Source of the DNA: Parascedosporium putredinis
Lineage: Eukaryota; Ascomycota; Sordariomycetes; Microascales; Microascaceae
Direction of reading: 5' to 3'
Length of the DNA stretch: 64,000 bases
NCBI GenBank assembly: GCA_949357655.1
Contig: CASHTG010000018.1
Coordinates: 434,001-498,000 of the forward strand
A program made the translations under genes and the position numbers. This document shows, piece by piece, positions 12,532 through 24,413 of this stretch (positions within the stretch are counted from its first letter, which is position 1; every line of letters starts with the position of its first letter). Under the pieces are notes generated by a model. That model was not told the origin of the DNA. It was given only the letters and a program-made list of their open reading frames with translations, and made no database searches.

Positions 12532-13284
12532 TGTCAGCGGTTTTTTAAACTCAGCCCCGGCGCATGCGGCGCCATTGGCTCTAGAGAATTGATTAGTGAG
12601 CTTTTCAAGCTTTTTGTGTTTTCTGCCTTTCGCAGCAAACCGAACAGAGGGCGAGGAAAGGCCTGCTGGGAGGTGATCCAGCTCAGACACTCATAAGGAG
12701 ATGATGTTGCTGAGCTGAGCTTTGGGGGAATCCTCTCATTACCCACGCTGTTCGGCCTTATCTTATCGTACCTGGTCCGTGCGGATAGTTGGCGCCGCCA
12801 AAGCGCCACATTTGAGAAACACCCAAGCCGAGATCCCAACCCCACCAAATACACGGCCTCAAGCAATGGGAATCGCAAATAATATCCAAGTTCAAGGGAT
12901 TGGATCTTTCCCACTTGTTAAAATCGACCAGTTAGAAGAAAAGAAAAACGGCCCTCCCGGAAAGGCGCATTCTCTTTGCGTTTTCACGAGTATCAAAGAG
13001 TACAAAACGGCCCGTCGACAATTGTTCACATGTGGTGCCTTGGATCCTGTCCACTTACACGACCATACCTACCCTTCAAGGGAAACTGTTTGTACACCAA
13101 TTCAAGTTAGGCACGATATATCAGTCGTCATTGTGTATATACAAGTACATATATATATTCATTTCTATGCATATACAATAGCTTCCGTCATTTCTTTCGT
13201 CTGGCCATCACCTTCACGCCAACTCATCAGCCAATCTCCCCCATCAGCCCTTCATTTCTTCTTCTTCCTCCCCTCACAGTTTTT
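12532..13284. other. Intergenic region between RTC1 start and esterase stop
   Basis: No gene is supported. The minus strand stays open for some 50 codons upstream of the RTC1 ATG (to about 12690) but begins without an ATG, so it is either leader or an unrecognised first exon. Pyrimidine-rich DNA at 13240-13286 lies just after the esterase stop codon. Confidence 0.5.
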
Positions 13285-14874
13285 TTAAGATTGGAAGATC
13301 TCAATGGGGAACTTGTCAGCAATCTCCTGGTAGCCAGCCACGTTGGGATGGAGGTGATCGCCGCCGTCAAACTGCGACTTGAGCGCGTCACCCTGGCCAA
13401 TGAAGGCGGCAAAATCGACCGAGTGGTCAAACTCGCCCGAGGTCATGATCCACTCGTTGACCTTTTGCCGAGCAGCCTCGCGGCCAGGCGAGCCGTAGGA
13501 CTGGCCCTGGCCGGTGAAGGGGGTGATGGTGGCGCCAATGGTGATGTAGCCCTTGGCCTTGGAATCGGCGATAATCTTCTTGTAGGCGTCAATGATGCGG
13601 TCGGCGAGGCCGCTGGCGCCGCCCTGGTCCTGGGGACCGTTTCCGAGGTCGTTGACGCCCTCGAAGATCATGACGTACTTGACGCCGGGCTGCTCAATGG
13701 CATCGCGCTGGTAGCGAGTGAGGAGAGTGGGGCCGAGGCCACCGCTGAGAATGGCGTTACCGCCGGCAGCCTGGTTGCCGAAAGCGACGTTGGTGACGCC
13801 CTCCTTTTGGAGGCGGTCAAAGAGGAGATCGGGCCAGCTGGAAACAAATTGTGTTAGCTTTCTTTCTTCTTTTTTGTCTGTGTTTCCCAGCCGCGGCTCA
13901 TAACTTACCGGTTGTTCTTGTTATCCTCGCTGCCACGGCCGTCGGTGATGCTGTCACCGAGGATGATGCAGGTGCCGGTGTCAGTGGGAGCCCAGATCTC
14001 GACACCGCTGACAAAGTACCTATTTCCCAAACTTGTTAGTTCTCCTTTCTCTTCTCTATCCATATTTCCTCTGCCATTCGACATTTCCCCCAGCCTCCGA
14101 TTCCACCATGCGCAGAAGACGGATCGTCATCCTTACCAATGGTTAGTGTTTCCACCAGCAACGTTCGCCTCCTTCACGGCGTTTCCGTTGGCCATCCACG
14201 AGGTGGTACGGCTGCCAGGATGGCCGGTGATGCTAGAACCCTGCTGGCCGCTCTCGAGGAACATGGAGACGGTGAGCATGGATCCGGTCTCGACCGCGTA
14301 GTCGATGGGGTCGGAGTAGATGACTTGTCCAGCGGGAACGGAAACCGAGGCCTGGCCGTCAAGGTGATCTCCGCGAGAGTCGCGGTGTCGATGCCACCAA
14401 CACCGGCAGCTCCTCCGGTGGGGAGGGCGACGGTGACGGCGGTGATGGGCAGGGGCGAGGTGCCAAAGGTGTTGGAGAACTGAATTCGGATCCTCTCCGC
14501 GCCGACCGTCATGCGGAGGGTTTGACGGAGAGTCGCGCCCTGGAACTGGCTACCGCCGGTCTACATATGGTTGGTTATCACAGTTAGCTTCAGAGACTTT
14601 CTTCTTCTTCGTCTCCTCCTTCTTCAAAACCCTACTCGGGGTCGCATCCACTCCTTCACGACGTGGCATGGGAGAGAACGTACGAATGGCGCGGGGGCAG
14701 GTTGTTGGGCTCTACAAGCTGGGGCATGGACACCCAGGTGGGAACCCAGTGCATGTCGCCGCCAGCCTCGGCGTCCCCCTCATCTTGGCGTCTCTCGATC
14801 GAAGGCGCGGCCAGGACAGAGCTGCCAAACGCCAAAAGGGTCAAGCCCTTCAAGGCGGCACCGAAGAACCGCAT
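13285..14874 (-). CDS. Secreted SGNH/GDSL-type esterase, four exons
   Basis: The product begins MRFFGAALKGLTLLAFGSSV, followed by LAAP, a clear signal peptide, so it is probably secreted. The catalytic frame is SGNH-like. The nucleophile block is CIILGDSITDGRGS (exon 3), and block III is FEGVNDLGNG (exon 4). The C-terminal Asp-His pair lies in FDGGDHLHPNVAGYQ. A beta-rich N-terminal domain (IRIQFSNTFGTSPLPITAV) precedes it. Exons on the minus strand are 14874-14684, 14560-14137, 14019-13907 and 13837-13285. All have GT..AG borders, and the joints NNR|WPD and NHW|YFV are in phase. One frame break near 14357 (TTGACGG, probably TTGGACGG) separates AEITL from DGQASVSVPAGQV. Substrate is not predictable; acetyl-xylan or other polysaccharide esterase and lipase are both possible. 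Confidence 0.87.
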
Positions 14875-17800
14875 CCTTGCAGACCAATTGATACTATGTT
14901 CTTGTTTTCACGTCGGATTCCGCAACAGTGAGAAGGAAATGAGAAAAGAAGAAAAGAAAGAGATCACCGACCGCAGTCAAGGAGAGGAGAAGAAGGAATG
15001 GTTCTAGAAAGACAAGGATACTAATAAACGGCGCGAGGGAAAGCAACGCTTTGAAGTCATCGGAAAATCCTACTACAAGCCTCTCCTTCCCGGCAAGCGG
15101 CTGAGGGAGCAAGATACCCGATTCGGGGCATGTTTCCTACTTTACATCCACATACATTAACAACATCGCCGACGACCCGTTCTTACGGAATGGAAAAAAA
15201 TTGGCCAAGTTGAGTGGACGGATTGAATTTGTCCGCATTTTAATAATGGCGAGTCCGGTACGGGGCTTTAGCCAAAAGCTGGGGGAGAGAGCTGGCACAT
15301 TGTGGAAGTGGAGGGTATTAGACAAATTCATGTGCGGGTAACTGAAGAAAGGGGCGCATATTAAACTCGCCCGTGACCCTGGGCAATACAAGGCGATCAT
15401 CGGGGAATTTGGCTGGGCGGAGGACGAGCCAAGGTCGCAACATGCGCCTGATATAGCCGGCGGCGGGCATATATTCATATTGGGGTCATAGGCAGGGGGT
15501 CGATCTCCCCATCAATGCTGCCTGTGGGGTTAAACTGGCAAGTAATGAGGGGTTAGCTTCTTATAGAGTGCCAGTTCCTGGCCGAAAATTAACAATATGA
15601 AAATAGTGAGGGGACGCTCCGGATGTTGGTGCCGGTGTTATTGTTGTGTTCAACATGGAAGACTTTCTACAGCCATTACTATCTGCCTGCTGCACTCGCG
15701 AAAAAGGTGCGTACACGGAAAATCGGATGCAAGCAGCAAGAGGGCGAGTTGGATAGGTTCATGTCCCAAGTCAATCGAGGCAAACGGCTTCCATGCCATG
15801 ATCTAGAAGATAGACGAAGGATAACTGGGCCTATAGTCGACCGAAAATATAAAAGTGAAGAGACCAAGCAATTCAACTATTATTACCGCAGGGTCGAAGC
15901 GAGTAAGCGAGTGTGGCGAATTTGTGGTAAACGCTCTGCTTTGTTGGTGAGGAGGTTCTACTAACGAACTGAAACACGCCAATCAAGACCATAGGATCAC
16001 CTAGTGGTTTGGTTTCATCCATTCTTTCAAGTCAAGGCACGCACTTACATTATGCCCAGGATATCGACGAGGCGTCAAACACCGGTCGACCGGGGAATCA
16101 ATGTGCGTACCCGTGCGGTGAGGCCTGAATTCTGCCGAATGAGCTCAAAAGAGAGGGCAAAGGGGAACAGAGATAGATGAGGGCTTGCGGATCGTTCAAG
16201 CCAAGCTCATGCAGTCGCTCGAAGAGGGGAGAAATCTTTCATTCTAGTGCACCCCCAGTTGTTATGAGTTCCAAGGTCTGGATGTCCTAAGCTGTTGTGA
16301 CGAAGACAACGGGTCCAACAGATTTACCATACGTCAGTCAACAATTTCAAGTCCTCCTACCTCGGTATAACAACGAGACAACGAGAGGGCTAGAAAAGAG
16401 CCATACGTTCAGCCCTCCGGCCGGTCGAACCATCAGGGACGGGACGGGGAATGAAACCTAGACTATGTGCTACAGAAGCCGCGGAAGCCACAGGACTCCA
16501 ACTGGCGATGTGAATGTGCGGGGCCGGCCACTCCCGCAGGTGGCTTTGAGCCTGTCTCCAATTATAGCTGATCCGGATGCAACGCCCATCTCATATGCCG
16601 GCAGGAGGCAGGATGGGGAATTGTAGCTTGCATCGTTGGGAGGGGATTCTGACAAGAGGCGAGTCAGGGCGCGTTGCTGCTTGTGATCAATTGGCATAAA
16701 AGCTGAGTGCAGAATAATTCAGACTCGACGCCGCCCCACCTGAGCTCCGAAACGGAGATGACGATGCAACGTCGCCGAGCGGCATAACGTAGGGTGATAA
16801 GGTGTGGCGGCGGCCCCGATGATGCGAGGATAGGGTCTAGACTCGTGGGCCAGGGGTGTCTTTTTCTCTTTTTCTTCTTTTTCTCTTCTTCCTTGTTATA
16901 TCTCAAAGTTCCTCTGTTTGTTTCTCCCTCTTCCGTGGTGTACTTGTTAGCATTTGACAACGCAGAAGCGCTCCTTTTGCAGTCTTCCCAGGTTCTAGCC
17001 TGTCTCGGGCTGGTGCGTTGAGCGGCACCATCGTACGATTTTGAACGACGCACCACTCGCAGGTGGACCTCGCCGGCCGGCAAGGGCAACCCCCACGTAT
17101 CTTCATGCGGTTTTGATCCAAGCGTTCTGGAAAAAGCGCTCTTTTGGCGTGTGTTATCGTGTTTGTGTTCACGCTAGAGGGAAACATTGACCCTATCCGC
17201 GAGGCCTCTGATGAGGATCACGGCACAGAGTATCATCTTGTAGTGCTCGCTGCCCGGGTTTTGGAAGCTCTTCAACTAGCCTTGGAGAAGAATCGTTGAA
17301 ATCGCTGAGCCCGAGGGGAACAGGAACGCCAGCACTGTTTTGATACCTATTTTTAGGCGTTCGAGCACAAATCCCATGGATGTTTTGGTCGCCAGAACGC
17401 ACATCATTGATGCACCGTTGCTCGCAAACAGGCCCCAAACATGCGGGGACAATGGAGGGGTCAAGGTTTCCTCCAGTGATGAGAGGACCTAACACGCCAT
17501 GTCCCTCAACTCGATATCCCATCTGACATTGTAGACGGAGCACTATATGACAAAACAAAAGAAGTGATGTCTTCCATCGCCGAAGACGGCCTCCTTCTCC
17601 CTCAGGTTGAGATGAAACAGAACTTGCCAAAAATATTGGGCCGCAATTGAATTTTTCTCATCACGTTTCTCGTCGCGAACGGGCTGCACCTGCACTGCAA
17701 GCAAGCGGGATCCACCGGCGCCTATGGACCCTATGGACCCCACTCCCCGCCGGCGAGCTCCTTCCCGGTTGCGAGGTTGAGAAGGTACGAGCAAAATCCT

Positions 17801-18460
17801 GGCTGGAAATGATAAGACGCTTTCCTTTTTCTCTTATCCGTTTCTTACTGTAACCTCTGTTTCGAGACAAGGGCGAGTGACATCAAATCAAACCTAGAGT
17901 TCTCGTCCATTCTACATCTCCTTGGCGTTCCTTTCAATGTCCTATTTGGCGTCTTTTTGGGCAACGAGTCGGGATTATATCAATGCCACCACTTTCGATC
18001 TAGTGACACGTCATTATCACCGCCAGCACCCCGAAGCTGCCCCATTGTGCAAGCTAACCAGCGCAGGCAACGTGACTGCTCGCCGTGCAGTTATTATAGG
18101 CGATATTGAAGTACATCTCCGGTGAAGTCACTATCGTGTTGCATCAATCCACAAAAGACGTCCAAAGTGCGAGAGGCGCAACGTCGTGCCTTCTTGCTCA
18201 CCCCACACGCCGTCCTCTCTCCCCACATAAATCGCCTGAATCCTGTCCACGGAGTGTCTCAAGGGAACGACTTGGGAAGACCAAAAAATTGAACTGCCTC
18301 TGCACTTCTCTCTCTCTCTCTCTCCAGGATTTCTCGATTATGATACCCCGTCTTTAGCCTCCGTGGTTGTCGCAAGTTTCTTTTCCTCGTTTGAGCAGTC
18401 TTGCTGCAACGATTCACTTTTCCTTTTTCTTTTTCTTTTCTTTTGAAGGGAGGAAGAGGC
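14875..18460. other. Gene-free 3.6 kb between divergent genes
   Basis: I see no supported gene. Short open frames on both strands lack start context, splice-joined continuations and motifs. A (TC)n microsatellite occupies about 18307-18324, and a C/T-rich tract at 18415-18445 immediately precedes the oleate-hydratase ATG, so the last few hundred bases are its probable promoter and leader. Confidence 0.55.
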
Positions 18461-20391
18461 ATGCCAATCGACAGCTCCGCCCCCAGCGCCACCACCACTA
18501 ATGGTGGCATCATCCCCAGATATCAGCGAGACCCGCTGACCACCGATGCATGGCTCGTGGGCGGCGGCATCGCATCATTAGCGGCCGCCGTTCATCTCAT
18601 CAACGATGCAAAAGTGCCCGCCAGCCGCATCCACATCCTCGAAGCTAGCCCGACCCCTGGAGGGTCGATGGCCGCCGAGGATGAGCCAAGCGCAACACCC
18701 GCACACCCGATCAAGAGGAAAGGCTATGTGATACGCGCAGCGCGCAAGCTCAACTTCTCTTATCGGTGTTTTTACGACACGTTGTCCAAGGTGCCCTGCC
18801 CATCGGTATCTCAGGCTCAGGAGAATGGGTCTAGTGCCAGGACGAATGCGATAGGTGAGCTGAACGGAAGCACGGCACCAACGTCAAACGGGGACGCCGG
18901 CAACAACAGAGGGACAGAAGACTTTGTTATTGGAGAAGAAGCGGTCACAGAGAGCCCGCCTAGGACGCTACTGGACAGCATTCGGAGGAACCATTCGAAT
19001 CCTAAGAATAGAGGCCGAACCAAGGTTCGGTTGGTGTCTTTGGACGATGGCGGACGCCCCGAGACGGTGGACACGGCAACGATGGGGCTAAGTCCCCGAG
19101 ACCAAGCGGCGCTCATGGCCTTCATTCTGAGGTCTGAAGAGAGCCTTGGGTTCGGGACGATACGGGACTTTTTCGAGCTCGACTTCTTCGAGACCAACTT
19201 TTGGGACATGATGTCGACCATGTATCTGTTCAAGCCGTGGCATAGTGCCATTGAACTGCGGCGTTACCTGCACCGATTTCTGCACGAGTTCCCAAACATT
19301 AGCACGTTGTCCGGGATGGAGTACATGCCCTCGAATGATTTTGAAGCTACTATTGTGCCCTTGGTCGCGTATCTCAAGGAGGCGGGAGTAGATTTTCAGT
19401 ACGGTAAGTAATTCGCTAAGACAGGAGCACAGAGAGAGAGAGAGAGAGAGAGAGCTAATACCACTTTAGGAACTACGGCCCAAACCCTCGAATTTGCTCA
19501 AAATTCTAGGGACTTGATCGTCACGGGGATCGCCGTGCGCCAACAGACCGAGGACATCGTTATCCCTGTGAAGCCCACGGACATCGTGCTCGTGACTCTC
19601 GGCTCCATGACATCGGGGTCCGCACCGGGAACTAACACGACGCCGCCCGCGGCCATGCCCAAGAATCACTGGGTCCACGACCACCCAGATCCGATTTGGA
19701 AGTTTTGGTTGGGTCTATCCGAGTCGAGCAGCAACCCGCACAGGGCGAAATTCGGAGACCCTCGCTTATTCCGGGAACACCAGGGAGAATCCATGGGCGT
19801 GGCCTTCACCATCACCATGTTCGACCAGTCCTTCACGCAGCACCTCCTCGCGTGGGCCGGCAGCACGCACGGCACGTGCCCACTACTTTCTTTCCGCGAC
19901 TGCCCCTGGCTGCTCTCCATCACCATCCCCCAGCAGCCGTACTTCAAGGACCAGCCGGCGGACACGACGGTTTTCTGGGGGTACGGGCTGTACCCGGACC
20001 AGCCGGGCCGGTTCGTCCACAAGCCCATGACGGAGTGCAGCGGGCGAGAGATACTGACGGAGCTGCTAATGCTCATGAGCCACCCGCTGGAGCCGACGCT
20101 GGAGAATTCCATCACGCTCCCGGTGCTCATGCCCTCATCACCAGCCCTTATATTCGGAGGGATAAGGACAGCCGACCGCAAGTGGTGCCACGGGGAAGCC
20201 AAAATCTCGGGCTCATGGGCCAGTACGTGGAGATGGCGCGGGATGTGACGTTTACCATGGAGTACTCGGTGCGGTCGGCGCAGATAGCGGTGTACGAGCT
20301 GATGGGGCTCGATAAGAAGCCGCCGGAGGTGTTTGGGGAGGATCCGTCTGCGGCGGTGTTGGGCGAGGCGCTGAAGACATTGATGATGTAG
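18461..20391 (+). CDS. Oleate hydratase (MCRA) family flavoprotein, two exons
   Basis: The family adds water to C9/C10 double bonds of unsaturated fatty acids using FAD as a structural cofactor. The N-terminus carries a dinucleotide-binding glycine motif (WLVGGGIASLAAAVHL) and LEASPTPGGSM. Family blocks follow: FFELDFFETNFWDMMSTMYL, FKPWHSAIELRRYLHRF, WLLSITIPQQPYFKDQP, WGYGLYPDQPGRFVHKPM and MARDVTFTMEYSVRSAQIAV. Exon 1 is 18461-19403. The intron, 19404-19469, carries an (AG)12 microsatellite just before its acceptor. Exon 2 starts at 19470 with the joint QYG|TTAQTL. The frame breaks at CCC 20132-20134; one C restores LPVLMPLITSPYIRRDKD. A Ser/Asn-rich insertion of about 80 residues follows LSKVPCPS. 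The RGGREM-like motif of characterised enzymes appears here as RAARKLN, so activity is uncertain. The gene converges with the Dabb gene 300 bp away. Confidence 0.9.
19431..19454 (+). repeat. (AG)12 microsatellite inside an intron
   Basis: An uninterrupted AG dinucleotide run sits within the 66-nt intron of the oleate-hydratase gene, between the donor and the ccactttag acceptor. Length variation here would alter intron size but not the reading frame. Confidence 0.9.
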
Positions 20392-20692
20392 GATGGCCCA
20401 ACGTAATACCGGTGACGTTGTTGAGGAAGGGCCGAAGAAGGAGGGAAGGAAAAAGGGAAAAAGAAAGGCGGCAGCATGTAAGATACGATAGACTAGTTTT
20501 CTTTTGGTCTTTTTTTCAACCGGCTTAGGGGTTCACGGGGGTTCATGGAGTACAATACATTCTAAGAAGAAGCAAAAGGAAAGAAAAAAGAGAAGAAAAG
20601 TATGGTTCATCTGCATAGGGCAATGCCGGAGGGAAAAGAAGAGGGAAGAACTTCAATACAAATGGTGGATTGCGTACTGCAAGGGAAAGCAT

Positions 20693-21421
20693 CTACTCGA
20701 GCCTGCCAGGCACAAAATCTACCACGGTTGCCTTTTCCACCGCGGAGCCAACCCATTGAACAAAGGCCTTGTGGGCAGGATCGTCGTTGACGTAGTAATC
20801 ACGGTCCCAAGTCGAGGCGAACTCAACAACGAATGCATGGGTGATGCCGTTCTTTGTTGGAGCGGAAGAGAGGTGTGAGCCTGGGGTCCATTCATCACAG
20901 GATGTGCCGGGCCGATGTCTCGGGCACGACAGAATGGAACAAAAGTCGCAGGAGAGACTCTTAGGGGCGTTGAGACATACCTGAAGACCCTCTGGGGAAT
21001 TGTCACTGCCGCCCTGGATGGATTTAATGTAGGGTCTTGAGCGGACGGGGTGGAGACACTCGGACTTGAGGGCGAGCATCCGGCGGTAGACCTATGCGGC
21101 GAGAGAAGCAAATTGATCAATGCTGTTGGCCAGGCCAATGACTTTTTGCTTCCTCGCTCGTTGTTTTTTCTTCCCGCCATGAGCCGGGAGGTAGAGGACT
21201 GCAGAGACGGGAACATGGGAAATGAAAATAGCGAACCTTGTCGATGGTGGACTTTTCAAGAGAGCTCTTGAACTGAAAAAGAACAATGTGGGTAACGCCG
21301 GGCGCAACGAGCGCGGCGTCGGGGATCAGGAAGGAGCCGAGACCGGGGAGAAGGCCGGTTCCATAGAGAAGAAGGCCGGCGAGCGCCAAAAGACGACGAG
21401 GGCCGTCCACTTGCGGGCCAT
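20693..21421 (-). CDS. Dabb (stress-responsive A/B barrel) protein with hydrophobic N-terminus
   Basis: Exon 1 (21421-21237) encodes a hydrophobic segment (RRLLALAGLLLYGTGLLPGL) and then the Dabb start VTHIVLFQFKSSLEKSTIDK. Exon 2 (21091-20981) encodes VYRRMLALKSECLHP and RPYIKSIQGGSDNSPEGLQ. The last exon encodes NGITHAFVVEFAS, RDYYVNDDPAHKAFVQWV and VVDFVPGRLE before the stop at 20693. The intron 1 donor is gttcgc at 21236, with a tag acceptor at 21092-21094. The third exon most likely begins around 20850, but the acceptor is ambiguous (an in-phase aag or an out-of-phase cag). The ATG at 21421 joins the hydrophobic frame only if GGG 21415-21417 (CCC on the coding strand) had one more base. 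Dabb proteins are dimeric ferredoxin-like barrels, usually about 100 aa; the extension here suggests membrane attachment or an unusual export signal. Confidence 0.83.
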
Positions 21422-22850
21422 TGTGTGCTGCTATTGCTACAGAGGAATTTAAATGGTGGTGGGAGGGGAAAGGTTGCGAGCGCGGTTCAAGGTATCGCGT
21501 CTTGAGGAGATGCGTTGCGGATGAAACTGAGGTGCGCTCCCCACAACAATCGAACTGCCAAGCTGTTAGGGGTGGGCTCCACTATCTGGCTTTTGCTCAA
21601 TTCGCTGCTCTGGGCTACGTTTTTAGGATTCTTGTTGGTCAATGCAGCCTATTAATTCATGATTGGATCCGGATCTATCAGCAACACTATCATAGATCTA
21701 CCCGCCTGTTAATAATTCGGGGTCCTCCTTTGGTTATGAATCAGGCTTTATGCTTTCCGAGATCCTCTGCCTTTCTTAAGGATGGGCAGGCAGACCGGGC
21801 TTGATGTTTATAAATCCTCGAGGCCTTGAAGGGTCGTTGCACATCCTTCATCAGGGGGCATGCACGGGGCAAGGCGTCCAAGAAAAATAGTTTGGATTAT
21901 TCCTAGGCCTTAGACCACTGCACAATCCACTAGGATCAGAAATGTTTGACATGAGACGAGAGGATGATAAAGTTCCTAATGCTTACAGTGCTCCTAAAGC
22001 TCCTCATCACCAGCGCTAATGGTCAGCCAGCTCGTCTCAAGTCGTTCATGGTTGATAGGGTGATCAACGCGAGCGAGCACAGGCTTTGCAGCTTTCTTTT
22101 CGCGGGCCTTCTACATCTTGAGCTCCAGGCTCTGGGACTGGTGTATTTTCATTGATCTCAGATTGCCGTGTTGTCTCACCTCAGTGCTCACATGTGCAGT
22201 GTTTGGAGGTGTGAGTTGAACATCCTTTCATAGCTGAGCCTATTACAACTTGAAGTTCAATGGCTGGCCATGCAGGCAGCATCCCCACAAAGTACACGCC
22301 CCCGCTCGCACGCCCCGGGAAAGTGCATGTGAAGACCCCTCGCCTCAGCTCCATTGTAGGGCTGCTTCCGTCAGTGGCGTCCCCGCCAATTGGAGACCCT
22401 TCAGGAGCTCTCTGGTTCAATTGATCCTTATCCGATCCTTGTTGGAATCTTGGAGTTGGGACTGAATGAGTTCATAGGGCAGTTTGTTTCTTCTTGGGCC
22501 CTCCAAGCTCGAATCCCACCCACGCTCAATTAAACCGCTCATTCAAGCATGGCCTTATCTCCTAGTATCTGCCTACACTATATCCATCCACGGAAGATCA
22601 AGCTTTCCTCCTCCCCCACCCCCACTCTTCTCGTCAACTCTTTCTTGAAGTCTGCAACACGGAATCAACCAAAGTTCAAATCACACGACATCAAAGCAAA
22701 CAAGCTCTAACCAGCCTTGCGCTCGCTCGCCTCTCGCCTCTCACACAAACGACTGGAGACTTAAAATCCACGCCCTCCCAAAAATAAAGACGGCCCACCC
22801 TTGCACGAAACGAGCGCACGCATCGGCCTTCCGTCCAATCTTCGACCACC
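21422..22850. other. Divergent intergenic region
   Basis: It separates the Dabb gene (-) from nicotinamidase (+). No open frame carries recognisable motifs. The part from about 22560 to 22850 is C/T- and CA-rich and is the likely promoter and leader of nicotinamidase. Confidence 0.5.
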
Positions 22851-23698
22851 ATGTCCCAGCCGAACTTTAAGCCCGCCCTCATAGTCGTGGACGTACAAGA
22901 GGACTTTTGCCCACCCGTATGACCTCCATCCACTATCCCAAGTTGGAAAAAGAAAAAAAGAAAAAAAGGAAATTATTCTTCTTCTCTCTAACATGTGCAT
23001 CTCGGTATAGAACGGCGCCCTCCCCGTCCCCCACGCCCGCGACATCCTCCCCTCCACAAACGCCCTCCTCGCCCTCCCCTTCCCCTCAAGATCGCCACCC
23101 TCGACTGGCACCCCCAACCACGTTTCCTTCGCCGCCAACCACCCCGGCGCATCCCCTTCGCATCCACCAAGGTCATCAAGCACCCCGAGCCCGCCGGTCC
23201 ACCCTCCTCCGACTCCTCCTCCTCCAAGCCCCCGATCCGCGCCTACGAAACCACCCTCTGGCCCGTCCACTGCGTCCAAGACACCCCCGGCGCCGCCCCC
23301 GTCGCCGGCCTCGACACCCACCTCGTCCACCACACCATCCGAAAGGGCCGCGACCCCGCGTGGAAATGTACTCGGCCTTTCACGACCCCTTTCGCGTCGA
23401 GGACTCGGGCCTCGCCGCTCTCCTCCGCGCTCAGGCCATCACACACGTCTATGTCGCCGGCCTCGCCGCCGACTACTGTGTCCGCGTGTCCGCTCTTGAT
23501 GCTCACGCCGAGGGCTTCGTGACCTACATTGTCGACGAGGCCACCCGCCCCGTCGTCCCGGAAAAGTGGACCGCCGTCCGCGGCACGATCGAGCGCAAGG
23601 GCGTCAAGGTTGTCAGTATGGACGGTGACGAGGTGGAGCGCGTGAGGGAGCTAGCGGCGGCCGAGCCAGGCTCTTGGCCAGGCTGTCATATTTTGTAG
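22851..23698 (+). CDS. PNC1: Nicotinamidase (isochorismatase fold), two exons
   Basis: Nicotinamidase converts nicotinamide to nicotinate for NAD salvage. Exon 1 (22851-22916) encodes MSQPNFKPALIVVDVQEDFC, with the catalytic Asp in VVDVQ. The intron is 22917-23010 (gtatga...gtatag). Exon 2 begins NGALPVPHARDILPSTNALL. Restored blocks are KIATLDWHP, NHVSFAANHPGA (metal-binding region), TLWPVHCVQDTPGA, RVEMYSAFHDPF and ITHVYVAGLAADYCV, the last with the nucleophilic Cys. The end is PGSWPGCHIL. Four frame changes occur, at C runs 23082-23085, 23111-23115, 23153-23156 and 23354-23357; each needs one extra C. The gene is otherwise complete and collinear with fungal Pnc1. It converges with HMG-CoA reductase. 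Confidence 0.92.
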
Positions 23699-24413
23699 AG
23701 GGGGCGAGTGAAACGTCTGAGATAGAGGCCATATCCTTCACCAAAAAGGTGCGAAGGGAAGAGGGCCAGAGCGTGGGAGAGACCAAGGCGATAGATACCA
23801 CTTTACTCGTTGCTGCAATCTTGGCAAGTTCCCGCAAGAATACACGCAGTTTACAAATTAGCACCATTCTAGGAAATCTTTTTTTTTTTTTTTTGCTTCA
23901 CGAGTTACTGTCAAGCCAAGCACTTGAAACGGGTTGCGAGGGGCTTTCTTTGTTTTTGGATACCAATTGATGTATTCGCGTATACATTACTAGACACAAT
24001 AAGGCATCGAATCTATCATATATCTTAGTCACCGCCTATAAAAAGGGCGGTTGACATGTATAATAAGAAGAAAACGGTTTATTTTCTTCATTTGGTGGGC
24101 TAGAGAAAGGAAAAGTGTGTAGCGACAGTGAAAAGAGAGCGACCGGGGTGGTAAGTGAATCTTCCAACGCAGTGAGGGTTGAACGGTCGGATAAGATGGG
24201 ACAGGGGTGAAGGAAACGAGGTAAAAGGGAAGCAATCCGACACTACCACTACGTTTCGGTTCTTCTTTTCACCCCAACCCCGCCAACATAGCATGTGCGC
24301 GCAGATAGGGTTATCAGCAAGCAAGGTCGTTGAGACGAGGGCCTACCAGCAAGACAGCCCTATTGCCCCCCAAAGATGAAGCAGATTCAATATACCGATC
24401 CCGACGGCCCCGC
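23699..24413. other. Convergent 3' region with poly(T)
   Basis: This is the region between two stop codons. It holds a poly(T) tract at about 23879-23894 and AT-rich DNA consistent with 3' UTRs of both genes. No gene is seen. Confidence 0.5.

Noticed and set aside
13140..13160. Short TATA-like AT repeat after the esterase gene
   Set aside because: It lies downstream of the stop codon of a minus-strand gene with no plus-strand gene to serve.
15600..15964. Lys/Arg-rich plus-strand open frame
   Set aside because: No motif, no splice partners and AT-rich composition unlike the neighbouring genes.
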